The notes under the pieces are model-generated. The model worked only from the letters and a program-made list of their open reading frames with translations, was not told the origin of the DNA and did not search any database. This document shows, one piece after another, positions 1 to 9,614 of a stretch of 64,000 nucleotides of DNA. Source of the DNA: Turritopsis dohrnii (Eukaryota; Cnidaria; Hydrozoa; Anthoathecata; Oceaniidae); contig BQMF02000259.1 of the NCBI GenBank assembly GCA_027922465.2, forward strand, positions 310,001 to 374,000, read 5' to 3'. A program made the position numbers and the translations under genes. Numbering within the stretch: position 1 is the first letter of the stretch; the number at the start of each line of letters is the position of its first letter.

Positions 1-116
1 ATGAATACACGCTGAAATATTTATGTCGAGATAATAGGCGGGTGTCGAGTTAGAAATGTCGAGATAGCGGGGGTAATTTCCATTCAAAAACGTCGAATCT
101 GGTGGGGTCAACTGTA
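1..116. repeat. Right end of a TA-type MITE cut by the window edge
   Basis: The block repeats the motif gtcgagat and finishes with ggtcaactgta, which looks like an inverted terminal sequence next to a TA. The left end lies outside the window, so the family cannot be confirmed. Confidence 0.35.
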
Positions 117-182
117 TTTACAAATTTTAGCAGTTAATCTTCGTCGTCTTGAAATACCTCAATTGTTTTAGTTAGAGTGATT

Positions 183-227
183 CCAAGCTCGTTCCCAGGG
201 CTTCCTGCCTTTTTGACATATAGCGAA
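183..227. repeat. Decayed arm of the short hairpin element
   Basis: This stretch resembles one arm of the palindromes at 1509, 16360 and 45898 (cccaggg, then a tgcctttt-like block, then an atata-like centre). The other arm is missing. It is probably an old, one-armed relic. Confidence 0.3.
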
Positions 228-560
228 TTTAACATGATTAATTGACTTTTAAAAATTTAACGATCGGTTTCAATTTGCTTTCTTCCATATTTCATCATCC
301 TTTTCCCCTCCATGTGCGAAAAATACGCCATTGGAAAGATCTTTTTCAGAGCTTTCTCCTAATATAAGATTTATTATACTTTGAAAAATAATTTTGCCAA
401 AAAATAAGATACCTTTTCTGGTTCCAATCGTTTTGAGACACACTGCATTCACGCAGTTCACGGTCAGTTGCAACAACTTAGCACAAGCATTCAAAGCATG
501 AAATATAGAAACGAGGCAAAACTCGATTGCAACCAGGTTTTATAAATTTAAATTCTAACT

Positions 561-1098
561 TACCGTATTTTCTCTTTTTAGCACCCCCCTCTTTTAAGCG
601 CCCCCCTCTAATAAGCGCCCCTGTTAATCCAAAAATAATTTTATAAGCGCCCCCCCCCCCCCCCCCCCCACCCCCTCTAATAAGCGCCCGGGCGCTTATT
701 AGAGTTACAATGTTAGAGTCAAAATCCTAGATAAGCACCCGGGCGTTTATTAGAAACTAGCCAAAACAGTCAGCCAACTGCTTGTAGATCTTTTCAACGA
801 GACATGGAAGATGATCCAAACATTCTAATAGACTCCGAGATGATATAGAGTTGGAAAACATTACATGAACCAAACCTGATATTTCTTCTGTTTTCTGTAC
901 ATAGTTTTTATAGAAAATAATAAAAGTGGAAATAAGTATTTATTTTTAACACCTCTCACAATTTTTTGTTAAGGTTTTTTGAAATAATTTTATAAGCGCC
1001 CTCTTTTAAGCTTTTAAGCGCCCCCCTCCAATAAGCGCCCTCCTAATTTTCGAAAAAATTTTATAAGCGCCCGGGCGCTTAATAGAGGAAATACGGTA
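561..1098 (+). mobile_element. Pogo-like MITE, TACCGTA ends, with transposase tail relic
   Basis: The ends taccgtattttctc and gaggaaatacggta are inverted repeats. Next to each end lie arrays of aagcgcccccctct-like units, likely transposase-binding sites. Around 796-848 a short frame reads RDMEDDPNILIDSEMI then stop, an acidic tail like those of pogo/Tigger transposases, followed by a polyadenylation signal near 918. The flanks carry ttctaact on both sides, so an 8-bp target duplication is possible instead of TA. That would point to hAT, so the superfamily call is provisional. Confidence 0.6.
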
Positions 1099-1142
1099 TT
1101 CTAACTCTCAACAAAACATCTTATAGCAATACAATTCAGCGA

Positions 1143-1214
1143 GGTTCGGTGGCGCAGTTGGCTAGTGCATTCGACTGTTACACGAAAGGTCGGTGGTTCG
1201 AGCCCAAATAGATC
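1143..1214 (+). pseudogene. tRNA-Asn(GTT)-like sequence, broken acceptor stem
   Basis: Box A (tggcgcagttgg, 1150-1161) and box B (ggttcgagccc, 1195-1205) match tRNA-Asn, and the anticodon loop contains GTT. The 3' acceptor half (aaatagatc) cannot pair with the 5' half (ggttcgg). It is therefore a tRNA pseudogene or the head of a SINE rather than a working tRNA. Confidence 0.65.
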
Positions 1215-1508
1215 ATGCAACATTTTCTGTCGAATTTCACAAATGTCATAAAATATTTCATTTTTCATGCTTCAACAGGTTTTGCGGAAATCTTTTTGCC
1301 CATAAGGCATAACACTATCACTATGTGTTGATCACTGGAGTCAGATCAAGGTAGAGGAGCAAAGCGTATTTTTAAATGTTAAGTGTTCATTTTTACTCTT
1401 CCAAATAGCTTAGCTTTTTTAAGTAGCCCTCTTATATTAAGTTGCCGACAACAATCATATCACTCAATTTCATTACTGGAAGCGGAAAAAGAAGTATGTC
1501 AAAATATC

Positions 1509-1565
1509 CAACCTCGAACCCAGGGTCTCTTGCCTTTTCGATATACGGATCTGGGTTCGAGGTTG
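1509..1565. mobile_element. 57-bp hairpin micro-element with 10-bp target duplication
   Basis: The arms caacctcgaaccc and gggttcgaggttg form an imperfect palindrome. It is flanked by tcaaaatatc at 1499-1508 and 1566-1575. Sister copies lie at 13209, 16360 and 45898. It has no coding capacity, so it must be moved by an enzyme encoded elsewhere. Confidence 0.8.
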
Positions 1566-2038
1566 TCAAAATATCCATACGCATTCCATTTTAAAATCAA
1601 TATAACACAGTACTAAAATGGTTTTAAATAAATATAATTTAAAAAGAAACTTGCGTTTTTAGTTAATTTTAAATGATGCAGTGGCGTATAATTATATATT
1701 TCCCCGTAGGGCGAAATATATGTTAAAACCGGTAGTTTCCTTCTTCATCTTCTCCGTTCACTTTTATAGTCGCGGTTCAGTATTGCATTTCCACCTAGCC
1801 GCCAAAGTAGATAAGAATAGAGGCTAGTCTACAGTGAAGTAAGTGCGCCATTTTTTTTCAGTCAGTGCAGATTGTCAGTAGAAGACTTTGCCATGGTATC
1901 TAGAGGGGTCTTAGGCCCCCCCCCAAAGAAAATAGGTCCCCCAAAAGGATTAGGCCCCCCCCCTGAACATAAAATGTGACAGCCCCCAGTAGTATAATAG
2001 AATTTTTCAGATGATCAACACAACATGTGTTTTTGAGA

Positions 2039-2592
2039 TACCTTAAGACACTAAATTAAGCCGAGTACTTAATTAAGCCGCACAACAAAGAATGCGGCTT
2101 AATTAAATGCGGCTTAATTAATTACGCGGCTTAAAATAATGCGGCTTAATTAACACTCATACAAAGAAAAAATAAAAAACATGGAAATTGGATGTCACAA
2201 CTATCTCGGTCGACCTACGATTGACAACGCTGAAGCCTATCTATTTTGAGACACTTAAAAAGATTTTTAGCTTTTTTGATACAGAAGATGGCAAAAAGAT
2301 AATAATATCTGGATTTCGATCAGCTGGTATCATCCAAGCCATCGAAAAAGCACGTGCGGGTGAACATTCTTTAATAGATCCATACATGTAATTTTCATGT
2401 TGAAGAGAATGTCTTCATTGCAAAAATGAATTTATCTGTTTTTGTTTCTCAAGTATTTTTCCCTTAGGCCTTGGGTGTGTCTTAATTAATACACATTTTT
2501 TCACAACATAAGTACAGTGCGGCTTAATTAATGCGCGGCTTAATTTTGACCGTCTTAATTAAGTACGCGGCTTAATTTAGTGTCTTAAGGTA
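2039..2592 (+). mobile_element. Pogo-like element, TACCTTAAGACAC ends, flanked by TA
   Basis: The left end taccttaagacactaaatt and the right end aatttagtgtcttaaggta are exact inverted repeats. The subterminal motif gcggcttaattaa is repeated on both sides. The only coding content is the 3' end of a transposase (2188-2391), so this is an internally deleted derivative. Confidence 0.8.
2188..2391 (+). pseudogene. C-terminal fragment of a pogo-type (DDE_1) transposase
   Basis: The frame reads VDLRLTTLKPIYFETLKKI, then a DGKKIIISGFRSAGIIQAI block, and stops after DPYM. The LKP..H/Y....L...L.....G...I..GF..AGI pattern is the usual C-terminus of pogo/Tigger-family transposases, where it follows the last catalytic Asp. 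The catalytic core and DNA-binding domain are absent. The frame is open to a natural stop but has no proper start, so it is a remnant and not a working gene. Confidence 0.7.
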
Positions 2593-2802
2593 CTATTTTT
2601 TAAAACATGAAAAATTGTTTTGAATGAACCATAGAAGAAAGGTATAAACTACAGTAATCCTAACTATAAATAAACATGCTAAATGGTTATATATTTTATG
2701 TTACTATATATTATAAATTTCCAAAATAAAATGTTTTGAAATAACATGCAAAAAAGCTCATGCAACAAATATCAAATATCAAATGAGCTACTATATTATT
2801 CG

Positions 2803-3076
2803 TGCAGCGATGGTGTAGTGGTTAGTACCTTTGAGTGCGACCGCTGTGACCCGTGTTCGAGTCCAGTCATGTTTTAACTTGATACTCCACTCTGATGCGC
2901 TTTAAAAGCAGCATATCAGCCCATTAGGAGCCATCGACTGACTGCACACTGGCCTTCGGGCAAGTTAGAGCAATGCTATATGTATCTCTGACAGTAAATC
3001 AACTACCAGTTCCAAGTCAATCATAGCCAATCATTACGGATGGACACGGATGGTTACTTACTTACTTACTTACTTA
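2803..3076 (+). mobile_element. tRNA-derived SINE with (TTAC)n tail
   Basis: Box A-like tggtgtagtgg (2811-2821) and box B-like gttcgagtcc (2855-2864) form a polymerase III promoter. About 200 bp of unrelated body follows, and the element ends in ttacttacttac. This is the standard layout of a tRNA-SINE. It sits inside the 1892-3520 insert. Confidence 0.75.
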
Positions 3077-5319
3077 TATTTTAAGTGAATGATAAACATA
3101 ACAGTAGCTATAAAGAGTATAAGCTACATAAAACTAAGCTAATTAAGTTCAATTTAATACACAAACCGGTGCTACCTGTAATGTATGTTTCAAAATAATA
3201 CATTAACAAATCGAATAACGATATTTTAAAGTGGCCTTTCAAATTTGTGCTGAAGACACTGGAATAACAAAATAAAAATGCTTTTCAGAAACTTTTTTGC
3301 TTCTGGAAAAATATGTCCACTAGTCTGTTCAGTCATAATTGAATGAATCAAAAGAATGAATCCAAAAGGAAAACATAAATAAAGAACAGCCCCCAGACTA
3401 TTTCAACTTTCCTTAGGTCCCCCCAAAAGATTAGGTCCCCCCAGATATTTTTTTTTCTTCCAGGCCCCAGAAAACATATGGTCAAAAAAAATTTAGGCCC
3501 CCCCCCCAAATATTACCATGTTTGCTTTTCCTGCCAGCTTTTAAAATGATTCAAAAGATACAAGGTTGTTAAATGATGGAAATAATCGTTTTAGTTCAGT
3601 GTTAAAGGTTTTGCAAAAACTTTTTAATGAACGTGTAAAATACAGAAAAAAAATTGTTTTGTTTTTGTTGATAACAATAATGATGCTATCTATGCTATGG
3701 ATGATTGGTTGGTAGTTAAATGTTTGGAACAGCAAAACATTGAAGCTGTGATTTCAGTGCAAAGACGAAAATTCATTATCAATATAGGCTGAAGATTTAT
3801 TTTTATTTTACATCCTGATTTGACAGGATATAATGTATATATACAGAATGAATGTATAGCCAAACTGAACTGACACAGCACGCACATGATGTACAGCCAC
3901 CACAAGGGAAACCTTTTATACGTGGAGAACAAGTAGTTTAACCAATTATGTTAATTCAAAGAGTACATTACAAAAACAGCAAGTAAAAACGTGATGTCGT
4001 ATATGCAATAAGATGTTCCAGAAAACAAATTACGTACAATATTTTTATACACAGGATTGAGACAGATAATAACTTGAAAGAACCTGGTTGAATGTGCTTC
4101 CCTGGACTGGATAGGCTGGATACTATGGATTAATTCCATGATCACGCATACTGTTTTGATACTGTATTATGATATTTTATTTTGTAAAAAGTATATAATA
4201 TTTATACTGTCAACTTTCCTTACACAAACAACAAATATAAATTAAAACACAATCCAACATAAGAATCTGTAAATTAAATCAAACCAGAACTCAAATTTAT
4301 TTTTTTGGCTTTGTAGTGATTTGGTTATGGATGTGTATTTTCACTACCAAAATTTGTTTGTTTTTTTCATTTGAGATTTACGAAAGTCATTTTTATCACA
4401 TAGTAAATAATGAGTGTCCACATACTTTTGTGACTGAGATGTTTATTCTGAATACTTGAATTTAATTTTATAAATTGTCACTTTTAAGACCATCTCTTTT
4501 TGGAAAATAACTCTTGTCCTAATTTGAAATGCTACACAGTACAAATTTGGATTGTTTTTGATAGTTATTTGCTGTTTACCCCAAAGTATTTTTAATACTT
4601 AGACTGTAGTATTAAAATTAGGTTTGACAATTTTCTTTTCTTCTTTTGTGAACTTGTAAACAAATTTCATTGTATGATGTTGTAAAATAGTTTAATACGA
4701 GTTACGAAAGCTGTGTTCTGTGGAATTACATTGTTTGCCATGATATTACTGTGTAAAAGGATGTCAAGCTTCTGCAGCAATGAAGATCATACGTTTATTA
4801 TGATGAATTTACCTTATACTTATTGATGCAGTTGTTGATATTCAGTTGTTTAAGGGGAAATATTAGTTGCATTTAGGTCTTCCAATTTTTAGCTTTGTCC
4901 ATAATAACTTCTCATAACTCATAACTTTTTTTAACTCCTCAGCAAAAATTATAAGAGAAACCATGTCACATGACCATGAATATCTTCATTTCATAATAAG
5001 TTCGAAATAACTTCCTTTGTGGTATTAAATTGAATTCTACCCTGATTAGTATGGACAGCATTTTTATTTGCGTTGATGGTAGTTATACCACTTTTCTTAT
5101 GGTCTTCTATGTACACACAATAATTGATAAAAGTTTTGCAACTTTGGGGAAATATATAGTCGCATTTTTGCGAATCTTGTTTAATTTTCGAAACGTGTTT
5201 TGTTCGTACATTATTGTTTTTTTATTTTGGTTCTTTTCAAAAGGATTATAGCATTCAAGAAGGAATTAGTGTAAGCAAGGTATAGACGAGTTTCCAATGT
5301 TAATTACACTTTTATACCT

Positions 5320-6013
5320 TGTACAGTGTGTTTCGTAATGTTGGAAATGGAAATTTTAAAGCTGTTTTTTTAAATAAATATACCGAATTTCAAAACAATT
5401 TTTACACCGTCGAAAAGCCATTTTGAAGTTCTTTTGGATAGTATGTTTTTGTGAAAAATGAAAAAGTGGTTTTTGAAAAAAATAAGGAAAATGTCTTGGA
5501 AAAATGTAATTAAATTTGTAATGGTCGATTAAGATGTGAATGAAAAGAAAAGATGTTTTGAAACAATGACAGCAATTTGGAAAACAATAAACAAATTTAA
5601 GCTGTGTGTTCCCGAAAAACGTTAAACTTTTATGTTTTACTCAATGATATCCGCACACAATGTACCTCTCCAATTGCAGCGCAAAGTTATGTTTTTATGT
5701 TTTAAAATATCAATTTGGGGGTCTCAGCGCAAACATAAAATTAATAAAAGATTTGAATGGATACAGTGTTTTGAAACAACAAGCACGATGTAAAGTACGT
5801 GTTAATCGACCATTAAAAATTTAATTACATTTTTCGATGACATTTTCCTTATTTTTTCAAAACCCACTTTTTCATTTTTTACAAAAATATACTAGCCGAA
5901 AGAGCTTGAAAATGGCTTTCCATTGATGTAAAAATTATTTTGAAATTCGGTATATTTATTTACCAAAACAACTTTAAAATTTCCATTTCCAACAATACGA
6001 AACACACTGTACA
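5320..6013. mobile_element. Long-inverted-repeat element, 213-bp arms
   Basis: The arms 5320-5532 and 5802-6013 are inverted copies of each other, differing at roughly one base in ten. The ends are tgtacagtgtg and cacactgtaca. The 270-bp centre is unique. No clear target duplication is visible. It lies just past the 3' end of the GPCR relic, and the open frame at 5892-6242 on the minus strand is a shadow of it. Confidence 0.75.
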
Positions 6014-6204
6014 TACTAAAAATCAAATACAATGTATGAAAATAGATAGGAAGTGCTAATGTGTATTGAAACTTTCTAATGTCGATTGTCTTTAAGGGGA
6101 CTCCAGAGAACCAAATAAAGTGACAACATTTTGAAGTGTATAAAGAGACTTTTATTTCCTGCGAGGCTGCGTGCGCATACTCACAGGAAAATGACTTGAT
6201 TAAT

Positions 6205-7015
6205 GATATTCTATGTTGCAATATACCGTAATTATCGAGCAAAGAACACTGGTGTTGTTTATAAACATTACGCCACTAAGAAACTCATCTATGTAGCATA
6301 ATATCTGCTCATCTGTTGCTAGAGGTAATAAGCTGCATAAATGGATAATGGATCCAATAAAATGAGGAGTGGTTGTGATGATCAAAAATAAAAACATTAT
6401 AGATATTGTGATTGTCTTTTTTTGTGTATTATTTGATTTGGAATGTTTACTGGCAGACACTGGATTTTGCTTTGACAAATAAAAGCAAGTAAATTTGAAA
6501 GGCTGCAGTTACCACTTGACAGACGAATGACCCAAGAAAATGTCCAATTTTAAACAGGATGTTCAATTCACTTGTTTCATTTTTGTCGTGTTTATTAACG
6601 CCATTGTAGCTCCCCAATCCTGCAAATGTAATGGTTACAATAAAAGCAATAACCATTCCAGCAATATTGGCTCGACGCACCCATTTCTGTTGATGAAAAA
6701 TCGGTTTTGTAATTGCTATGCAACGATCAATTGATATGATAATAGTGAAGAACCAAGAAAAGGAATATGGAAAATAGGAAAAGAATGTGCTCACAGAATA
6801 TATCAAACAGTGCTTTTTTTCGATACTCAAATATCGCATCCATAAGGATGGAAATGCGAAAATGCCAACACCAATATCAGATAAACTTAACACAATGAAA
6901 AATTTATCAACACGTTTCGGCTTCATTTTCAGAACTTGGATGAGTTTAATGTTTAACACTATCGTTATAAAGAGATGCTGTTACACACATCAACAACAAC
7001 AAAAAAAAATTCACC
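6205..7015 (-). pseudogene. Rhodopsin-family GPCR pseudogene (at least two frameshifts)
   Basis: The product resembles class A GPCRs. Read along the minus strand, TM2 (FFIVLSLSDIGVGIFAFP), the TM3 Cys (KKHC), a DRC version of the DRY motif (SIDRCIAITKP), TM4 and TM5 lie in one frame (6959-6447). The frame then shifts in intracellular loop 3, near LLLFVKAKSS/QNPVSASKHSK. TM6 and TM7 continue in a second frame to about 6203. TM7 has CSIIT where NPxxY is expected. TM1 is split by a stop and a frame change just upstream of LFITIVLNIKLI. A short tail ending CNIEYH precedes a stop. The breaks could be assembly errors, but the weak TM7 motif also suggests decay. Cnidarian melatonin-like orphan receptors are the closest group I can suggest. 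Confidence 0.7.
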
Positions 7016-7075
7016 CCATCTATTAAATTGAAATATTTCCTTAAAGTTAATTTCACAGCAAGGTATATTTGTTGT

Positions 7076-7502
7076 TACCGTATTTCCTCCATCTAGCGCC
7101 GCCCTCTGATAAGCGCCGCCCTCTAAAGAGCGCCGCACCTCTCAAAGCGGCGCTTTTTGGGAAAAAAATGAAAAGGAGTCGTTGAAACAAGTCGAAGAAG
7201 AGGTATCGTCGCTCAGCCCTTTTGAGATTTCAGAATCAGACGTGGAAGACACCTGCCAGCCCTTTCACTTTGATCGACGAAGATATTGAAATATTATAAG
7301 TATTCTTTTAATAAGAAGAAAATATGTCTTAAAATCAAAAGTATAGTTTTCAATTTCATGAGTCAAGGAAACCCTTGATTTCTCAGGCCTTTATAAAGTT
7401 GGAATCAATAATTTGAAAAGAGCGCCGCCCTCTGATAAGCGCCGCACCTAAAATCTCGAAAATTTAAAGAGCGCCGCGGCGCTTATTTGAGGAAATACGG
7501 TA
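7076..7502 (+). mobile_element. Pogo-like MITE, TACCGTA ends, with coding remnant
   Basis: The ends taccgtatttcctcc and gaggaaatacggta match the element at 561-1098. The subterminal unit here is aagcgccgccctct instead of aagcgcccccctct. A short frame between about 7190 and 7290 is rich in Glu, Asp and Ser (FEISESDVEDT) and looks like a transposase tail. tgttgt flanks both sides, which may be chance. Confidence 0.6.
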
Positions 7503-8514
7503 TGTTGTTGTAGCTGATATTCATATCTTTCCAATTTTTAGGTTGAGTTGTTCAGGAGTGAAATTACTGAGTGATATTTACATTAAATGAATATTTTAAG
7601 TAAAGTGGTTATGTTGCAGTTGCCTTTAAAAAGTCTTCTCATTCAAATAAAGGGTGACCAGCAGGGTCTGCTCTTTTCATCTATCTTTTCCTCTATTCCT
7701 TTCTTTTGTTTTAAATAAAAGAGCAAATGAGGAAGTGGGGTCACGCGAGAGACATAGCATAAGAAATTTTAAATTTTAAAGTTTTTGAACAGTTTGACCA
7801 CACAAATTATTTGCTTTGAGAAGTAAACACATTGTACTAAACATTTCTGAAGACCATATTCTGAGCAGAAAAACAATGTTAAGCCAGGAATACATTATTC
7901 ATTTAAATGCATCGGTTTAGTTGAATAGAAAAAGCTGATGAAAAAAAACTGATCCAAGGCAGGTGTTTATACTATCCAACAAAAGAAAAGTTGTTGTAGC
8001 TGTTGTTGCAATATGTCTTGCGTTTGAAAAAAGGAAAAAATGCGAAAAAATTAAACCATGTAAACCATGCGAAGGAGGTCCTAGAGCATTTTAAGCCCCC
8101 ATTTGGGCTACGGAAGCTGTATTAACAGCAGCCGCTCAACTAGACAACCATCCTAGACATCATTCCTACTCTCTTGCTGAGTGCTAAGCATATAGTTGCT
8201 AGCATTACTCGAACAGCCGTGACGCATCTTATCACTCCAAGCCTTTTCATTTCTGGTTTTTAACAAACAAAATTTAAAACTTTATGCCAGTCACCAATGG
8301 TGTTAAGTTATTCTGTGTCATGGAGACAATGCTTGAAATGGCTGAAATAGGGTTCTGGTGGGATGCTTTAGTCTTTCGCCCGTAAATCCTAAGTAAGTAA
8401 ATCCTTTGTCACAATGATGTCTACCAATTTTAATGATCAATTGAAAAGAGTCCCAAATAGCCAGCTGAAAGATATCACAAAATATAGACAACCTTAAAAA
8501 TAGTCAACATACAG
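7503..8514. other. Intergenic, no gene seen
   Basis: No conserved reading frame, tRNA or clear repeat boundary is visible. The segment near 8060-8410 ends in taagtaagtaaat and may be a SINE-like repeat, but no polymerase III boxes could be recognised. Confidence 0.4.
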
Positions 8515-8635
8515 CCCAGCCGGCACAATTGTTAAAAAATCTATGCGAAGGAGTGCATTTCTATAGAAATATACACACATTTTCAATAAAAGTGCTCTCC
8601 ATCGCAGTGACATTTTGACGATTTTGCCCACTGGG
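8515..8635. mobile_element. 121-bp MITE, CCCAGTGGG family
   Basis: The ends cccagccggc and gcccactggg are imperfect inverted repeats. Inside are the family hallmarks ctatgcgaaggagtgcattt and atcgcagtgacattttgacg, which pair with each other. The whole unit is a hairpin. It is one of at least eight clear copies in the window. Confidence 0.75.
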
Positions 8636-8967
8636 AAATACTTGAAGAAACATTCGGCTGCAGTGAATTGCAGAAAAATCTTTGCATACTTCAACAATGA
8701 TATTTTCAGACTATGTTCTGATTATCCTAGGAACTTTACCCAGAGATGTAACAGTGTTTAAAAGGTACGTAACAAATATGCTAGGCTCATTGTTATTTTT
8801 AAGACCTTGGCCACCAAGGTTTGGTGTTCGAAACAAGGCTACTGAGATCATTGTACAATAATAAAGGTGGAAATGTACTCAAGCATTGACAAACATTGAT
8901 TAATCATTGAACGAAACAAATAAACTGCGTAGGATGGTTTTAAAGTTTCACCTAAAAACGATAATGT

Positions 8968-9081
8968 CCCACTGGGCAAATTTGTTGAAAAACCACTGTG
9001 AAGAAGTGAATTTCTATAGAAATATGCACAATATTTCAATTAAAAATGCTCTCCATCGTAATGACTGCTTTTGCCCACTGG
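8968..9081. mobile_element. 114-bp MITE, CCCAGTGGG family
   Basis: It starts cccactgggcaaatttgttg and ends ttttgcccactgg. The centre contains atttctatagaaatatgcac, as in the sister copies. It is non-coding. Confidence 0.75.
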
Positions 9082-9511
9082 TGTGGTGTTTTCAAGGTGC
9101 TATAAAGTGCACCCGTGGTGGAATCCACAGGGTTTGAATCCAGCTCAAATTCGGGGAAATTTGAAATATCACACTCTCCACCGCAGGAAAAACACTGTGA
9201 CAGATTACAAAAATACACACTATTTCAATGATCTTCGTCGCAGTGACATTTTTACATACTGGCGGTCCCATACTTCTATTCAGACGATAAGCATTCGATA
9301 TCAAAATTTCATTAACGCAGCCTCGTTCTGATGTGTTATATATCCTTGATAATTACTCCATTAAATTGTTCTCAATTTGTAAATCCGAAAATCGATCTTA
9401 CTCGATCTCACTCGATCTTGCGAAAAATGTTGGAAGGTACAATGTAACATGGATCTTAGAATTGTTTCCACCAAAGCAAACAATATCAAACTACAGATAT
9501 TGACTTATTAC

Positions 9512-9605
9512 AGACTGCAAAGTTGTTGAAATCACTGCGGTAGAATAGATTTCTATAGAAGAATATACACTATTTCTATGAAAATGCTCTCCCTCACAGT
9601 GACTG
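9512..9605. mobile_element. Decayed MITE, CCCAGTGGG family
   Basis: The core (gttgaaatcactgcggtag, tttctatagaagaatatac, ctcacagtgactg) is recognisable, but both ends are lost. It sits immediately 3' of the stop codon of the four-exon gene, so it probably belongs to that gene's 3' UTR. Confidence 0.55.
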
Positions 9606-9614
9606 TGTTAGGCC

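Larger units (their letters stand above)
1892..3520. mobile_element. 1.63-kb element, CATGGTA ends, 5-bp target duplication
   Basis: The insert starts catggtatc and ends attaccatg. It is flanked by tttgc at 1887-1891 and 3521-3525. Copy 2 of the host element (near 42420) shows the uninterrupted site. C-rich runs (ggccccccc) mark both subterminal regions. It carries two further insertions, a pogo-like element and a SINE, and no own coding sequence. Confidence 0.7.
1693..5178. mobile_element. Helentron-like non-autonomous element, copy 1
   Basis: The 13-bp sequence tatatatttcccc at the left and its exact complement at 5146-5158 are subterminal inverted repeats. The right end adds a small hairpin (cgcatttttgcg) and stops at gaatctt, where similarity to copy 2 (42215-44829) ends. 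Subterminal repeats plus a 3' hairpin are the known layout of Helentron/HINE elements. Without the 1629-bp insert at 1892-3520 its core is about 1.85 kb, the same as copy 2. It has no helicase or Rep coding sequence. The open frame at 5030-5251 lies in the repeat and looks non-coding. Confidence 0.6.

Noticed and set aside
1383..1616. 77-codon plus-strand frame
   Set aside because: It reads through the hairpin micro-element and has no protein features.
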